DNA of 64,000 nucleotides, taken from positions 186,001 to 250,000 of the forward strand of contig BJKQ01000022.1 in the NCBI GenBank assembly GCA_006538405.1, in the 5' to 3' direction. This document shows positions 35,877 through 45,222 of this stretch, piece by piece. Source of the stretch: Hansfordia pulvinata (Eukaryota > Ascomycota > Sordariomycetes > Xylariales). Each line of letters begins with the position of its first letter. Within the stretch, counting starts at the first letter, position 1. Below the pieces are notes generated by a model. The model saw nothing but the letters and a program-made list of their open reading frames with translations, made no database searches and was not told the origin of the DNA. The position numbers were made by a program, and so were the translations under genes.

Positions 35877-36995
35877 CTAAGCCTCATACACTTCCCAGTC
35901 ATCAATCTCGAGAGCAGACAGCTTTGCGTAAATGCTAGCGGCGTTTGCACGATCCTTTTGGTCTTCAGCCGTCGCGTCCACAATTATATCGCACCAGGCG
36001 AACGGGATCTTTCTGTTTTCCATCTTGACATATCTCTGCATCCACCTGATCTTCCCGGCGCGATCTTTCTTTCGGTATTCCGGTGCCCAGAAGGTGGGTA
36101 TCTGCCCGGTATACATCACGAAGCTGAGTGCGGCGAGAGCCCAGACGTCGGATGCCTTCGGGTCAGGCTCCACTGTCTTGTCCGAGCTTCTGAGAGCCTC
36201 CTCCTCTGCGTCGATCACACGTGTCAGTAGGCTGTGGCCACCGGATGGATAGAGACTCGAGAACTCACCCGGCGATGTCCAAAACGGCATGTCGGATGCA
36301 TGACGCAGCGGGGTGCTGACCTTGGAGGCTTGCGTTGCCTCCATGAAGTTGACGAACTTGACGAGGCCGAAATCATCGCCATGTCGGTCCCTCGCCCGGG
36401 CGAAGACCAGGTTTTCGGGCCGAAGGTCGCGATGCGCCCAGCGAGCGTGATGCATCTCCCGCAGGGTGTACCACATTCCTATGATTGCGCGCCGCTTGGA
36501 GTCGAGGTGAACAGTTTCATGGTAGTTCAGCATTTCGTCTTCGAACCTGGGGCCCTTGGGGAACTGGGAGGCCGATCTGAAGACGACCAAGGAGTTTGCG
36601 GTCGTGGTCTGTTGCCCGAACAGTTTCGGGATCCCCCTCGGTGCCACATCGTGTAGTTTTTGCATGGCCTTGGCGTCGTTTTGGCAGGCTTCGATGGCGT
36701 CCCCGTCGCCTCCAATGCCAAGGATACACTCTTTGACGGTGGTTGGAGTGCTCCTGAGGTTGGCTGGAGTCCAGGGAGTCCCGGGCGGGATTTCTCCGAG
36801 AAATGCCGGGCCATAGTCCGTGTCGTGGTCCAATTTTCTTATGATCGCGACCGACTGCCCGTCTATCTCGAGCGGTTCGAAGGCACGAGCGGCGATCATG
36901 CTGCCGTTCACACTCCGGGCCGTGCTTCGACCGGAGAGCGCGGAAGCAGGAAAGGCCAGGCCGACGTGCCACAACAGGGTCTGGAAGCTCCGCAT
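35877..36995 (-). CDS. Secreted protein-kinase-like protein with altered DFG site
   Basis: A 372-residue single-exon protein. The N-terminus (MRSFQTLLWHVGLAFPASA) has a hydrophobic core and small-residue end resembling a signal peptide. The body follows a kinase fold: a catalytic loop HRDLRPENLV at about residues 194-203, an activation-end motif WTSPGE resembling APE, and C-lobe features DPKASDVWALAALSFVMYTG and a PFAWCDIIVDATAEDQKDRA helix. The DFG position reads FVNF, so the metal-binding Asp appears replaced by Asn. No clear GxGxxG loop or VAIK lysine is visible in the N-lobe. It may be a pseudokinase or weak kinase entering the secretory route. It is isolated in a gene-poor stretch. The fold is well supported; secretion and activity are inferred. 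Confidence 0.8.
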   Translation of the reverse strand: MRSFQTLLWHVGLAFPASALSGRSTARSVNGSMIAARAFEPLEIDGQSVAIIRKLDHDTDYGPAFLGEIPPGTPWTPANLRSTPTTVKECILGIGGDGDAIEACQNDAKAMQKLHDVAPRGIPKLFGQQTTTANSLVVFRSASQFPKGPRFEDEMLNYHETVHLDSKRRAIIGMWYTLREMHHARWAHRDLRPENLVFARARDRHGDDFGLVKFVNFMEATQASKVSTPLRHASDMPFWTSPGEFSSLYPSGGHSLLTRVIDAEEEALRSSDKTVEPDPKASDVWALAALSFVMYTGQIPTFWAPEYRKKDRAGKIRWMQRYVKMENRKIPFAWCDIIVDATAEDQKDRANAASIYAKLSALEIDDWEVYEA

Positions 36996-37719
36996 AATGA
37001 CCTTGGGTGTCTCGATTTCGTCAGAGTACGTAGGGGTGATGGGGAGACCAGATGCTGGGCAAGTTGCGCGTGCTGTCGCTACGTACTTATGATGTCGAAA
37101 CTCGTCTGTTCTATTCGGATCGAGCGTACATCGTCTGGCCTTGGTGCTGGAAGCCGATTCGATCTAGAGCCACAGCGGCCAAGGCATCCCGCTTACTCAG
37201 AATATAGTTGAGTGACCACGCCTCCGAAACTGCTGCTGGTGAATGCTGCCAGGCCTCTATGTGTGTCGGTGGTCTGAATCAGGCGATGAATTGGCGAGCT
37301 AAGGCCAGTCCAGCCCGCGCCAGGGATCAATTCTGTGCTCGCCTTGGACTCACAACCTGTGTTGCCTTGTCAAATCTCTCCATATTGCCACCGGACCAGG
37401 CATCAAGGGTTTTACAGGCTACAAGGCTGAGTGTCAGCGGCAATCATTCTCCAACGGCGGTTCAACCTTGGGAGGGATGGAGCTCAAGGTAACATCGAAT
37501 TGTGCCGGAAACGGGGGCGACGAAACAAAGTCAAGCTATCAAACATCGAGCGAAGTGCCGTGGCGGTTTGCAAATTTACTGCTGATTATTGATCACTGGC
37601 CAAGAACCCCTTTTGCTGGCTTTTCTCGAGTCTCGCCTAGCTGCGCAAACCACCAAACAGCCCTCCTCAGGAGACCACGAGTACGCGCATTGACTGCCCC
37701 TGTGAATAGCGCCTCACGC
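36996..37719. other. Intergenic, kinase-like promoter and cupin 3' side
   Basis: About 720 bases with no supported gene or repeat. Confidence 0.65.
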
Positions 37720-38262
37720 CTACTCCCCCCTGCGGAACTCCTGCTCGAGGACCCTGTCCCCGACGCGGACCGGCTCGGCCTGGTGGCACACGAACAGCAT
37801 GCGGCACGGCTCCGAGTCGCTGGGGTTGCGCCACTGGTGCATGGTGCCGCGCTGGACGACGACGTCGCCGCGGCCGAGGGTCTGGCGCTCGCCGCCGTCG
37901 AGCAGCATGTCGACGGAGCCGTCGAGCACGACGCCGTAGTCGAGCGTCACCGTCCGGTGCATCGGGCTGCCCGCGCCGGGCGGCAGCACGACCACGGACA
38001 TGACGGTGCCCCCCGGCACGGTGAGGACTGTGCCGCTCCGCAGCGCCTGGAGCGACGCGGCCTGGCGGTCGGGGACGTCGGCCGGCGCGCTGTCGGAGGT
38101 GTACACGACCTCGACGGAGGGCCCGCCGGCGGCGGCGGCGGCGGGGTCGAAGGGGACCTCCTCGGGCAGGGCGCGCGAGAGCACGGCGAGGCCCTCGGCG
38201 TCGTGGTCGGTGACGTAGCGCTTCAGCGGGCGGAGGACGCCTTGCGGCTTGGCTTCAGACAT
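37720..38262 (-). CDS. Cupin-domain protein
   Basis: A 180-residue intronless protein with one cupin barrel. Motif 1 is visible as SPMHRTVTLDYGVVLDGSV (about residues 105-123) and motif 2 as GRGDVVVQRGTMHQWRN (about 138-154), giving His and Glu/Asp candidates for metal binding. VVVLPPGAGSPMHRT just before motif 1 is typical of fungal single-cupin proteins often found near secondary-metabolism genes, where some act as isomerases or oxygenases. No such cluster is visible here, so substrate and reaction stay unknown. Start MSEAKPQGVL is the only plausible in-frame ATG. An Ala run (five residues) interrupts a surface loop near residue 40. Confidence 0.88.
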   Translation of the reverse strand: MSEAKPQGVLRPLKRYVTDHDAEGLAVLSRALPEEVPFDPAAAAAGGPSVEVVYTSDSAPADVPDRQAASLQALRSGTVLTVPGGTVMSVVVLPPGAGSPMHRTVTLDYGVVLDGSVDMLLDGGERQTLGRGDVVVQRGTMHQWRNPSDSEPCRMLFVCHQAEPVRVGDRVLEQEFRRGE

Positions 38263-38376
38263 GGCGAGGTTGGCGGGGAGGTGATGCTGGTGGCCGGGAT
38301 ACGTCGATAAGCTGGATGGGCAGACTGCTGTCAGGTGACGTCGCCTGGCTCGCCGCGGCGCTCCGCGTTTAAACGT

Positions 38377-38444
38377 AACGAAGTGTAGTCTCGAACGAAG
38401 TGTAGCCTCGAGTGAAGTGTGGCCTCAAGCGGAGTGTGGCCTTT
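38377..38444. repeat. 17-bp tandem repeat, four units
   Basis: Units at 38377-38393, 38394-38410, 38411-38427 and 38428-38444 share the core gaagtgtagcctcg; differences between units are almost all transitions (C/T, A/G). Confidence 0.85.
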
Positions 38445-39272
38445 GGATCACTGCACAGGGGACTAGGCAGAGCGAGGACTGGAACGAACATCAAGTTTTC
38501 TGGATTCGGTATGCTTGCCTGGTTTATATACTCAAGCTCGTACCTCGCGGCAACCACCTACTCGACCCGGACTGTGAAAGCCGGACTCGAGCCGTGGCCG
38601 TCCTGAGTCGAGCGAAAGCGCCCAGGCCCCGAGATTGTGGCTTAGTTGGCAATTGACGGGCTGTCGGCATCGGGCTGTCGGGAGGAGGCTTCAGAGGCGT
38701 GCCCGTGGGCAGGAGATGTTCAAAGGACGGTCACTGAGACGTCGAAGCCCGAGGCGTGGATGCATGCTCAGCAGTCAGCAGAGAAGAAGCACGGAAAATG
38801 ATTCGCCAGCATTCAGCTGTCTGCCCGGCTAGCTGGGATCTCTCAGCCCAGAGTGGGCTTTGGCCAGGAGAGACATTCACGATTCGGCGGTCGCCAACTC
38901 AGGCCTCGTGATGATTGGATAGCGGGGGGACCGGAGGAGCCGACTATTTGTCATTGCTCCTAAGCAGGCATGCTGCGTTGGAGTTGGGTTGTGTTTACTC
39001 GGGGCGGACTCTACAAGGTAGCTTGGTCAAGTCTGAGTCTGGTCTTTTGCGAGTTTCGGGCGTTGTGTTCTAGCTTTGCCAGCTGAAACGACAGCCTGCG
39101 CCTCGGGTTGTTGACAGAGCGTCGTGCCAATAGCGGCCTTGAATCCACCTGTATTTACTCGAGTTGCTTGGAGAGAAGACAGATGACTCGACAGTGGCCG
39201 GTGCAGCGCTTTGCCTTTGCCGACCCTGCACAATTATCGTTGGGCAGGTGTGTGTTGCCTTTAGCAGGCGAA

Positions 39273-39320
39273 CCAGCAGCATGGCCTCGATATGACCCAG
39301 CAGCATGGCTTCGATATGCC
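39273..39320. repeat. 24-bp tandem duplication
   Basis: Two copies of a unit starting ccagcagcatgg, differing at two positions. Confidence 0.8.
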
Positions 39321-40868
39321 CGGCGTGCTCCGGGTTCCGAAGTGCGTCCGCGTCGTCGGGGGACGGGCCGCAACCGTGACTGAAGCTGTCCGATTATGCG
39401 ACGGGGCGGACTACTCGTACGACTCAGGGCGTGAAGAACGGGCAATTTCCCACGTGCCTTTACCCCCGAGCCTTATCTGGCAGCTGTAGAGAAAGGGTAC
39501 GGTACTTGGTACATAAGGTACGTGTTGCCTGTCCGTCAGGTTGTCGTCCATCACAGTTGCGTCTGTCACAGTTGTCTTCCCTTCTCTTGAACTGCCACCA
39601 TCGCCAACACAGAGCAGCCGCCACACGATGGCGTGTCGTACGTGCGCGTGTCAAAACATCCCGCCCGGAAGATGGAGATGGAAATGCCATCTTCATGAGT
39701 TGTAAGCTGCCGATCACCCCCACAAGTCGATGATCTGTTCCCGCACTGACCCATGCACGCCCATGTCTTCCCCAGCGACCCAGCAATGTGCGAAAGAATC
39801 CCTCCCCTGTTGTGTCGCGTCGTACAATCGGAGAGACAGTGCCCAGCACAGCAGGTCATGTTGCATCAGCCAATCCAACCAACATACTCGGTCAGAGAAG
39901 GGGCAGATGGTAACTGGCAGCGACAGCAACACCACAGAACCACAGACTCCCCGGTGGCACTGGGAACGGGGCAGTGGTCGCGGCACGGAGGGCGCCCCAT
40001 CTTCCTCTGCGCGATCCGGCAGTTGGATCAGGGCACGGATGCGATTCCCACTCCTCATCCATGTCCATCTGTGGGGTCGTGCCGCTACGGAGCACGAGTA
40101 TAATGTTGGCTGCTACCTGCCAAGCTGCGCCGACGCGGCCACAGCTTCTCTCGCAGCCGTCTTCTCAGCAGACGCATGCAGAAAGTTTCCAGAACAGCCA
40201 GCTGATCTGTAGGCACCTCAATGAGGACCCAGCCGATCGCGGCCGTCCATCTGCATGGGGACGAGCAGCCTCCCTCTCGGCGCATCGACCGCTGCGGAGA
40301 GACAGTCTCGGGCATCTCAGTGGCAAACAACGAGCACGCCATTGTGATGGGGCCCCCGATCCACGTCCTCGTTGGCTGATGACTGACTGACACCTTCCCC
40401 AAGCTGTCCCATGCATCCCGGCCGCCGCGGGGGGCTCATGAACCATGAACAGTGGATGACGTGCGAAGGCAGGGCTGGCACTCACCTGAAGAGGAGGCTC
40501 ACCCGGCCAGCCAGCTTGACAAGAAGAGAAGAAAGCTGCTGCTCCCGCCTGCATGGACGCCGCTCGGTGTGCCCTTTGGGAGGTCGCGCGGCGCCCATCG
40601 CGCCTAGCGCCCAGGGAAAAACGGGCTCGACCGGGGCCGCCGACGCGGGTAGGGCGAAAAGGGCCATCCGTAGGAGCCCCGGCGGCGCACGCTTCGGGCT
40701 GCTTTGCCTGCTCGAGGGCTAGCACAGCCTGCTGCCCGTCCTACTCGGGGGGGTTTTCGTGCTACACGTCGCCCTCACTGATGCTAGTGCCTCGCGCGGG
40801 AAGGATCATTAAGCACGTCATCCGCGCGCGACCTGTGCTGTGCTGTGCCGCAAGGTCGCGCTGAAGGA

Positions 40869-40890
40869 CCCCCCCCCCCCCCCCCCCCCC
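40869..40890. repeat. C22 homopolymer
   Basis: Twenty-two consecutive C, 190 bases before the MFS transporter ATG. True length is uncertain given the homopolymer problems elsewhere in the window. Confidence 0.8.
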
Positions 40891-41079
40891 TCTTCCGCGC
40901 GTTCGTTCGCGCTCGACCTGGGGCGGCACCATGGGGCTTTATTATCAGATAGGAATCCCGTTCTCGATGGCATCCGGCTCCGTCTCTCCCACCTGCCGCC
41001 CCTTCACCCCAGCTTGGCTGTCCCTTGTCGTCGCGGACGAGGAGCAACAGTAGCACCCAGACCAACCCCGCCACACACG

Positions 41080-42745
41080 ATGGACAAGCCGGCCGGCGAG
41101 CAGCAGCCGACGTACGGCACGGCCGTCCACAATGTGGCCTCGGATTCCGACGACGGCGGCGGCGCCATCAAGGGCCAGCTCGACCCCGTCTACGAAGCCA
41201 AGGCTCGCGTCCTCAACAAGGCGGTGCGTTCTGATCCACGAGCTTGTTGACTCGGCAGGCGTGACTGATTCCCCCCTAGATCCAAGATATCGGCATGGGC
41301 TGGTACCAGTGGCAGCTCTTCATCGTCGTGGGCTTCGGCTGGGCCTCGGACAACATGTGGCCCATCATCACGTCGCTGATCCTGCCGCCCATCACCGCCG
41401 AGTTCGCCCCCTCCCAGGCGCCCCTGCTCACCCTCGCCCAGAACATCGGCCTGCTGGCCGGCGCCGTCTTCTGGGGCTTCGGCTGCGACGTCTTCGGCCG
41501 CAAGTGGGCCTTCAACTTCACCCTCGGCCTGACCGCCGTCTGGGGCATGGTCGCCGCCTCGGCCCCCTCCTTCGCCGCCATCGGCGTCTTCGCCGCCCTG
41601 TGGTCCTTTGGCGTCGGCGGCAACCTGCCCGTCGACTCGGCCATCTTCCTCGAGTTCCTGCCCGGCTCCCACCAGTGGCTGCTGACCGTCCTCTCCATCG
41701 ACTGGGCCCTGTCCCAGGTCGTCGCCAACCTCGTCGCCTGGCCCCTGCTCGGCTACCGCACTTGCTCCCAGAAGCAGCAGGTCTGCACCCGCGCCGACAA
41801 CATGGGCTGGCGCTACTTCATGGTCGCCATGGGCGGCCTGACGCTGGTCATGTTCGTCCTGCGCTTCTTCTGCTTCACCATCTTCGAGTCCCCCAAGTAC
41901 CTCATGGGCAAGGGGCTCGACGAGGAGGCCGTCCGCGTCGTCCACGAGGTCGCCCGCCGCAACAAGAAGGAGTCCGCCCTGTCCATCGAGGACCTGAAGG
42001 CGTGCGAGCCCGAGGGCTACGTGGCGCGCGCCACCGCCGCCGACGCCGTCAAGCGCAAGCTCGAGGCCGTCAACCTCGAGCACGTCCGCGCGCTGTTTGC
42101 GTCCAAGAAGCTCGGCTACAGCACGGCCATCCTCATGGCCGTCTGGGCGTTTATCGGTCTTGGGTGAGCATGCCGCACGAAGAAACCGCATGAAGAAGAA
42201 GATCGCTGACAAACCCCAGTTACCCCCTTTACAACGCCTTCCTGCCCTTCATCCAGAACTCGCGCGGCATCGACTACGGCGACGGCTCCACCGACCTGAC
42301 GTACCGCAACTCGCTCATCATCGCCGTGCTGGGCGTCCCCGGCTCGCTGCTGGGCGGCGTCCTGGTCGAGACGCCCTACATCGGCCGCAAGGGCGCGCTG
42401 AGCGTCAGCACGGCCCTGACCGGCGTCTTCCTGTACTGCTCGACGACGGCGACCGCCTCCGACAGCCTGCTGGGCTGGAACTGCGCCTACAACTTCTGCA
42501 GCAACATCATGTACGCCGTCCTGTACGCCTTCACCCCCGAGCTGTTCCCCACAAAGGACCGCGGCACCGGCAACGCCCTCACCGCCACCGCCAACCGCAT
42601 CTTCGGCATCATGGCCCCCATCATCGCCATGTTTGCCAACCTCGAGACCGCCGCCCCGGTGTACGTGAGCGGCGCGCTGTTCATCGCCGCCGGCCTGCTG
42701 GTCCTGACCCTGCCGTTCGAGTCGCGGGGCACTGCCAGTCTTTAG
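41080..42745 (+). CDS. MFS transporter, SV2-like/metabolite:H+ symporter type
   Basis: A 517-residue major-facilitator membrane transporter. Exons: 41080-41223, 41280-42163, 42220-42745, all in frame. A 48-residue polar N-terminus is followed by about 12 membrane segments. The motif WGFGCDVFGRKWAF after the second segment is the MFS loop signature (G-x-x-x-D-x-x-G-R-K), and SFGVGGNLPVDSAIFLEFLP is the acidic/Pro-bearing fourth-fifth segment pattern seen in SV2-like and organic-acid porters. The second half shows ETPYIGRKGAL and YAFTPELFPTKDRGTGNAL, equivalent to the sugar-porter PELFPT signature. A cytoplasmic loop of about 80 residues separates the halves. Substrate cannot be told from sequence; sugars, nicotinate-like acids or aromatic acids are candidates. 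It is the only transporter in its neighbourhood. Confidence 0.92.
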
Positions 42746-43220
42746 GGGTTGCGGACGTTGACAGACATGGGAATGTGTGGTTTCAAGACCGATTTCGAAT
42801 AGACCTGTTCCGGAGTTGGCGAATGTCATACCAATAGACCTCTGCTTGAAACAAGATCATGTGACTTTATTCTGCGTTTTGTACACGTTGTCGACGGGTG
42901 CGGACAGCAACTTGCGCAAAAGGCTCACTCCGCCCTCTAAGAAAGCGGCACAGCACAAGGCTGCCGCCTGCACTGGCCAGGCACAGCCTCATGTGTCAAA
43001 TTGTGGTCGCGCTGAGCAGTGTCCGGTCCGTGCTCAACAAGCCCAAACCGCAGAGCTGGAGGGGTGAATATCCTGTCAGGCTGGGACGAGGCTGTATGCC
43101 TTCGGCGACAGATGAATGCGCCGCGTCGGCCCGCCCGGCAGGAAGCGAAATCACTTGGGTTCTTCACGTCGCCGCAACTGACGACAGGTCAGGATCATTG
43201 TCACTGACAGCAGGCGCGCC
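42746..43220. other. Intergenic, MFS 3' side to HET remnant
   Basis: About 475 bases with no supported feature. Confidence 0.65.
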
Positions 43221-44815
43221 ATGAAACTCATCAACTGCAAAAGGCTCCGACTCGAGAGCGACTGCGACTGGCACGGCCGTAAAACTCCCGACCACGCCAT
43301 CCTGTCGCACATGTGGGCTCTCGACGGCAGCGAGCGAGGTGACCTACCGAGACTTCCTGACCGGGCGATCCCAGTGTTCAGCAAGAACTGGCGGAAAACT
43401 GACAGCACAGTGGCCCTGGCAAGAAGCAGAGGTCTGGACTACGTCTGGATCGACGACTGCTGCATCGCTAAGGACAGCAGCGCTGAGCTGAGCGAAGCCA
43501 TCAACTCCATGTTCAGGTGGTACTCGGGGTCGGCCGTGTGCTTCGCGCAGCTCGAGGACTTGGCCCTGGACGCGGACTCGCCGGCCGACGCGGCAGAAGC
43601 GCTCATGACAACGTGTCGGTGGTTCTACCGGGGCTGGACGCCGCAGGAGCTCATTGCCCCCTTCCACGGTGAGTTGTACGACGCGGCGTGGCGGCACATT
43701 GGGTCCCGCGACGGGTGGAGCGACGCCATCTCCAGAATCACCCACACCGGCAGGGAGATGCTGGTCACGCAAAAGGCCTCGAACGCCGAGCACTACCTGC
43801 GGCTGGGACTCCACTTCATCCCCGGCGCGATGCTGGGCTAAGGACCGGCGGACCCGGGCCAAGGACCGGCGGACGTCCCGGGTCGAGGACGAGGTCTACT
43901 CGCTGCTCGGCATCTTCAACATCAGCATGCCCATGCTGTACGGCGAGGGCGGCAAGGCGTTCCTGAGGCGGCAGGGGGAGATCATCAGCCGCCTGGAGAT
44001 CGAATGGGGCCGAGCGGCTCCGCGGGGTTCTGGCCGAGCCCCTGAAGGAATTCTCCCACACGGGGCCCCTGGCGCCGACCCAGACCAAGTTCGACCCCGA
44101 GTTCACCCTGACCAACAAGGGGCTGCGCATCACCACGCCGTCAAGCTGCAGAGCATCGCCCCGGGGTGCTACGTCCGCCTCCACCCGCAGCGGCTCTTCG
44201 CCGCCGGCCCGAACGCCCAGGCGGGCGACGACGCCACCCCCAACTGGCTGTCCGCGGCGGTCCACACGACGGACGTCGGCGTGGCGCCCAGGCGGCGGGT
44301 GCGCGTCCGGTTCGAGGGCCCCGGCCCGTTCACGCTCCACGACGCCGTCCCGCCGTGGTCGTGGGAGCCGGCCGACTTGGCGGAGACGGCCAGGGTTGTC
44401 GGGGGCGTCTCGTTCGCGGGCTCGCTTTTCAACGAGCCCTCCGGCCGGCCCGGCGAGCCCAGCTCCTTCGGGCGCGAGTTCGTCCCAGCTGTGGGCGTGC
44501 CTCGTCGACGGCGACGACCCGGCTGCGGCGTGCCACTCTCGCAACTGGGCCGCCCCGAGGACGCTGGGGTCTCGGCGGCGGCAGACCAGGCTCTGCGTCC
44601 AGGGGCGGGGCGAGGACAAGGCGCCGGGCAAGCTGTGCGTCGAGTTGGCCGACGTCGACGCGGCCATCATCGCCGAAGCCAGCGTCGCCAAAATCATCAT
44701 CACCAAAGCCATCACTGCCAAGATTAACCTGGGCAAGACCCAAACTGTCGGATGGATTCCATCTAGCAAGATTTGGCCCCTCAAGCAGCCCCAGTCACAC
44801 CGTTATTCTAGATAA
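43221..44815 (+). pseudogene. HET-domain gene remnant with several frame changes
   Basis: The first 206 codons are open and carry a compact HET domain of the KLINCKRLRLE class: DHAILSHMW, GLDYVWIDDCCIAKDSSAEL, INSMFRWYSGSAVCFAQLED, RGWTPQELIAP and ISRITH. A stop follows at 43839-43841. The next conserved block, RVEDEVYSLLGIF and MPMLYGEGGKAFLRRQ, sits in a different frame. Further blocks (GVLAEPLKEFSHTG, FTLTNKGLRITTP, then CYVRLHPQRLF) alternate frames again. A small tandem duplication (aaggaccggcggac twice) lies right at the first break. The direction of the first two shifts is opposite to the -1 losses in housekeeping genes of this window. I read this as a decayed incompatibility-type gene, though sequence errors could contribute. 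HET genes are often polymorphic and lost. Confidence 0.75.
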
Positions 44816-44942
44816 TGCCCCACGGTATAAAAAAAAACCCAAAACACGAAATCTAGACTCCCATATTCTATACAACCCGCTCGCAGTAAAATAACCCGCA
44901 AAACCTGACTTCATAAGCGTCGTGACAGCCCTCTCCCCCACC

Positions 44943-45188
44943 TCACCAGCCCGCGCCGGCCATGTACGGCTCGACGATGTTGGTCAGCTCCCTCGAGTCG
45001 TAGACGCCCAGCTCGGCGCCCAGCTCGCCCATGATGGTGTCCCAGTTCTGCTGCGCCATGGGCAGGCCGTAGTCGGCGGCGGCGGCGGGCACCGGGTACG
45101 CGACGGCGGGCGCGGACCCGGCCATGGACATCGGGACGCCTGTCGGGCTGCCGCCGAGGGGGTACACGCCCGGGACGACCTGGCCGGG

Positions 45189-45222
<34 letters not shown>

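Larger units (their letters stand above)
38263..41079. other. Gene-poor 2.8-kb region before the MFS gene
   Basis: No gene supported. It holds a 17-bp tandem repeat (38377-38444), a 24-bp duplication (39273-39320) and a 22-base C run (40869-40890) in the MFS gene promoter or leader. Confidence 0.6.

Noticed and set aside
39027..40725. Clusters of 60-190 codon frames before the MFS gene
   Set aside because: Overlapping in several phases on both strands without motifs or codon bias.
40798..40813. ggaaggatcatta-like string resembling the 3' end of 18S rRNA
   Set aside because: Only about 13 bases match; no further 18S sequence upstream and no 5.8S downstream.
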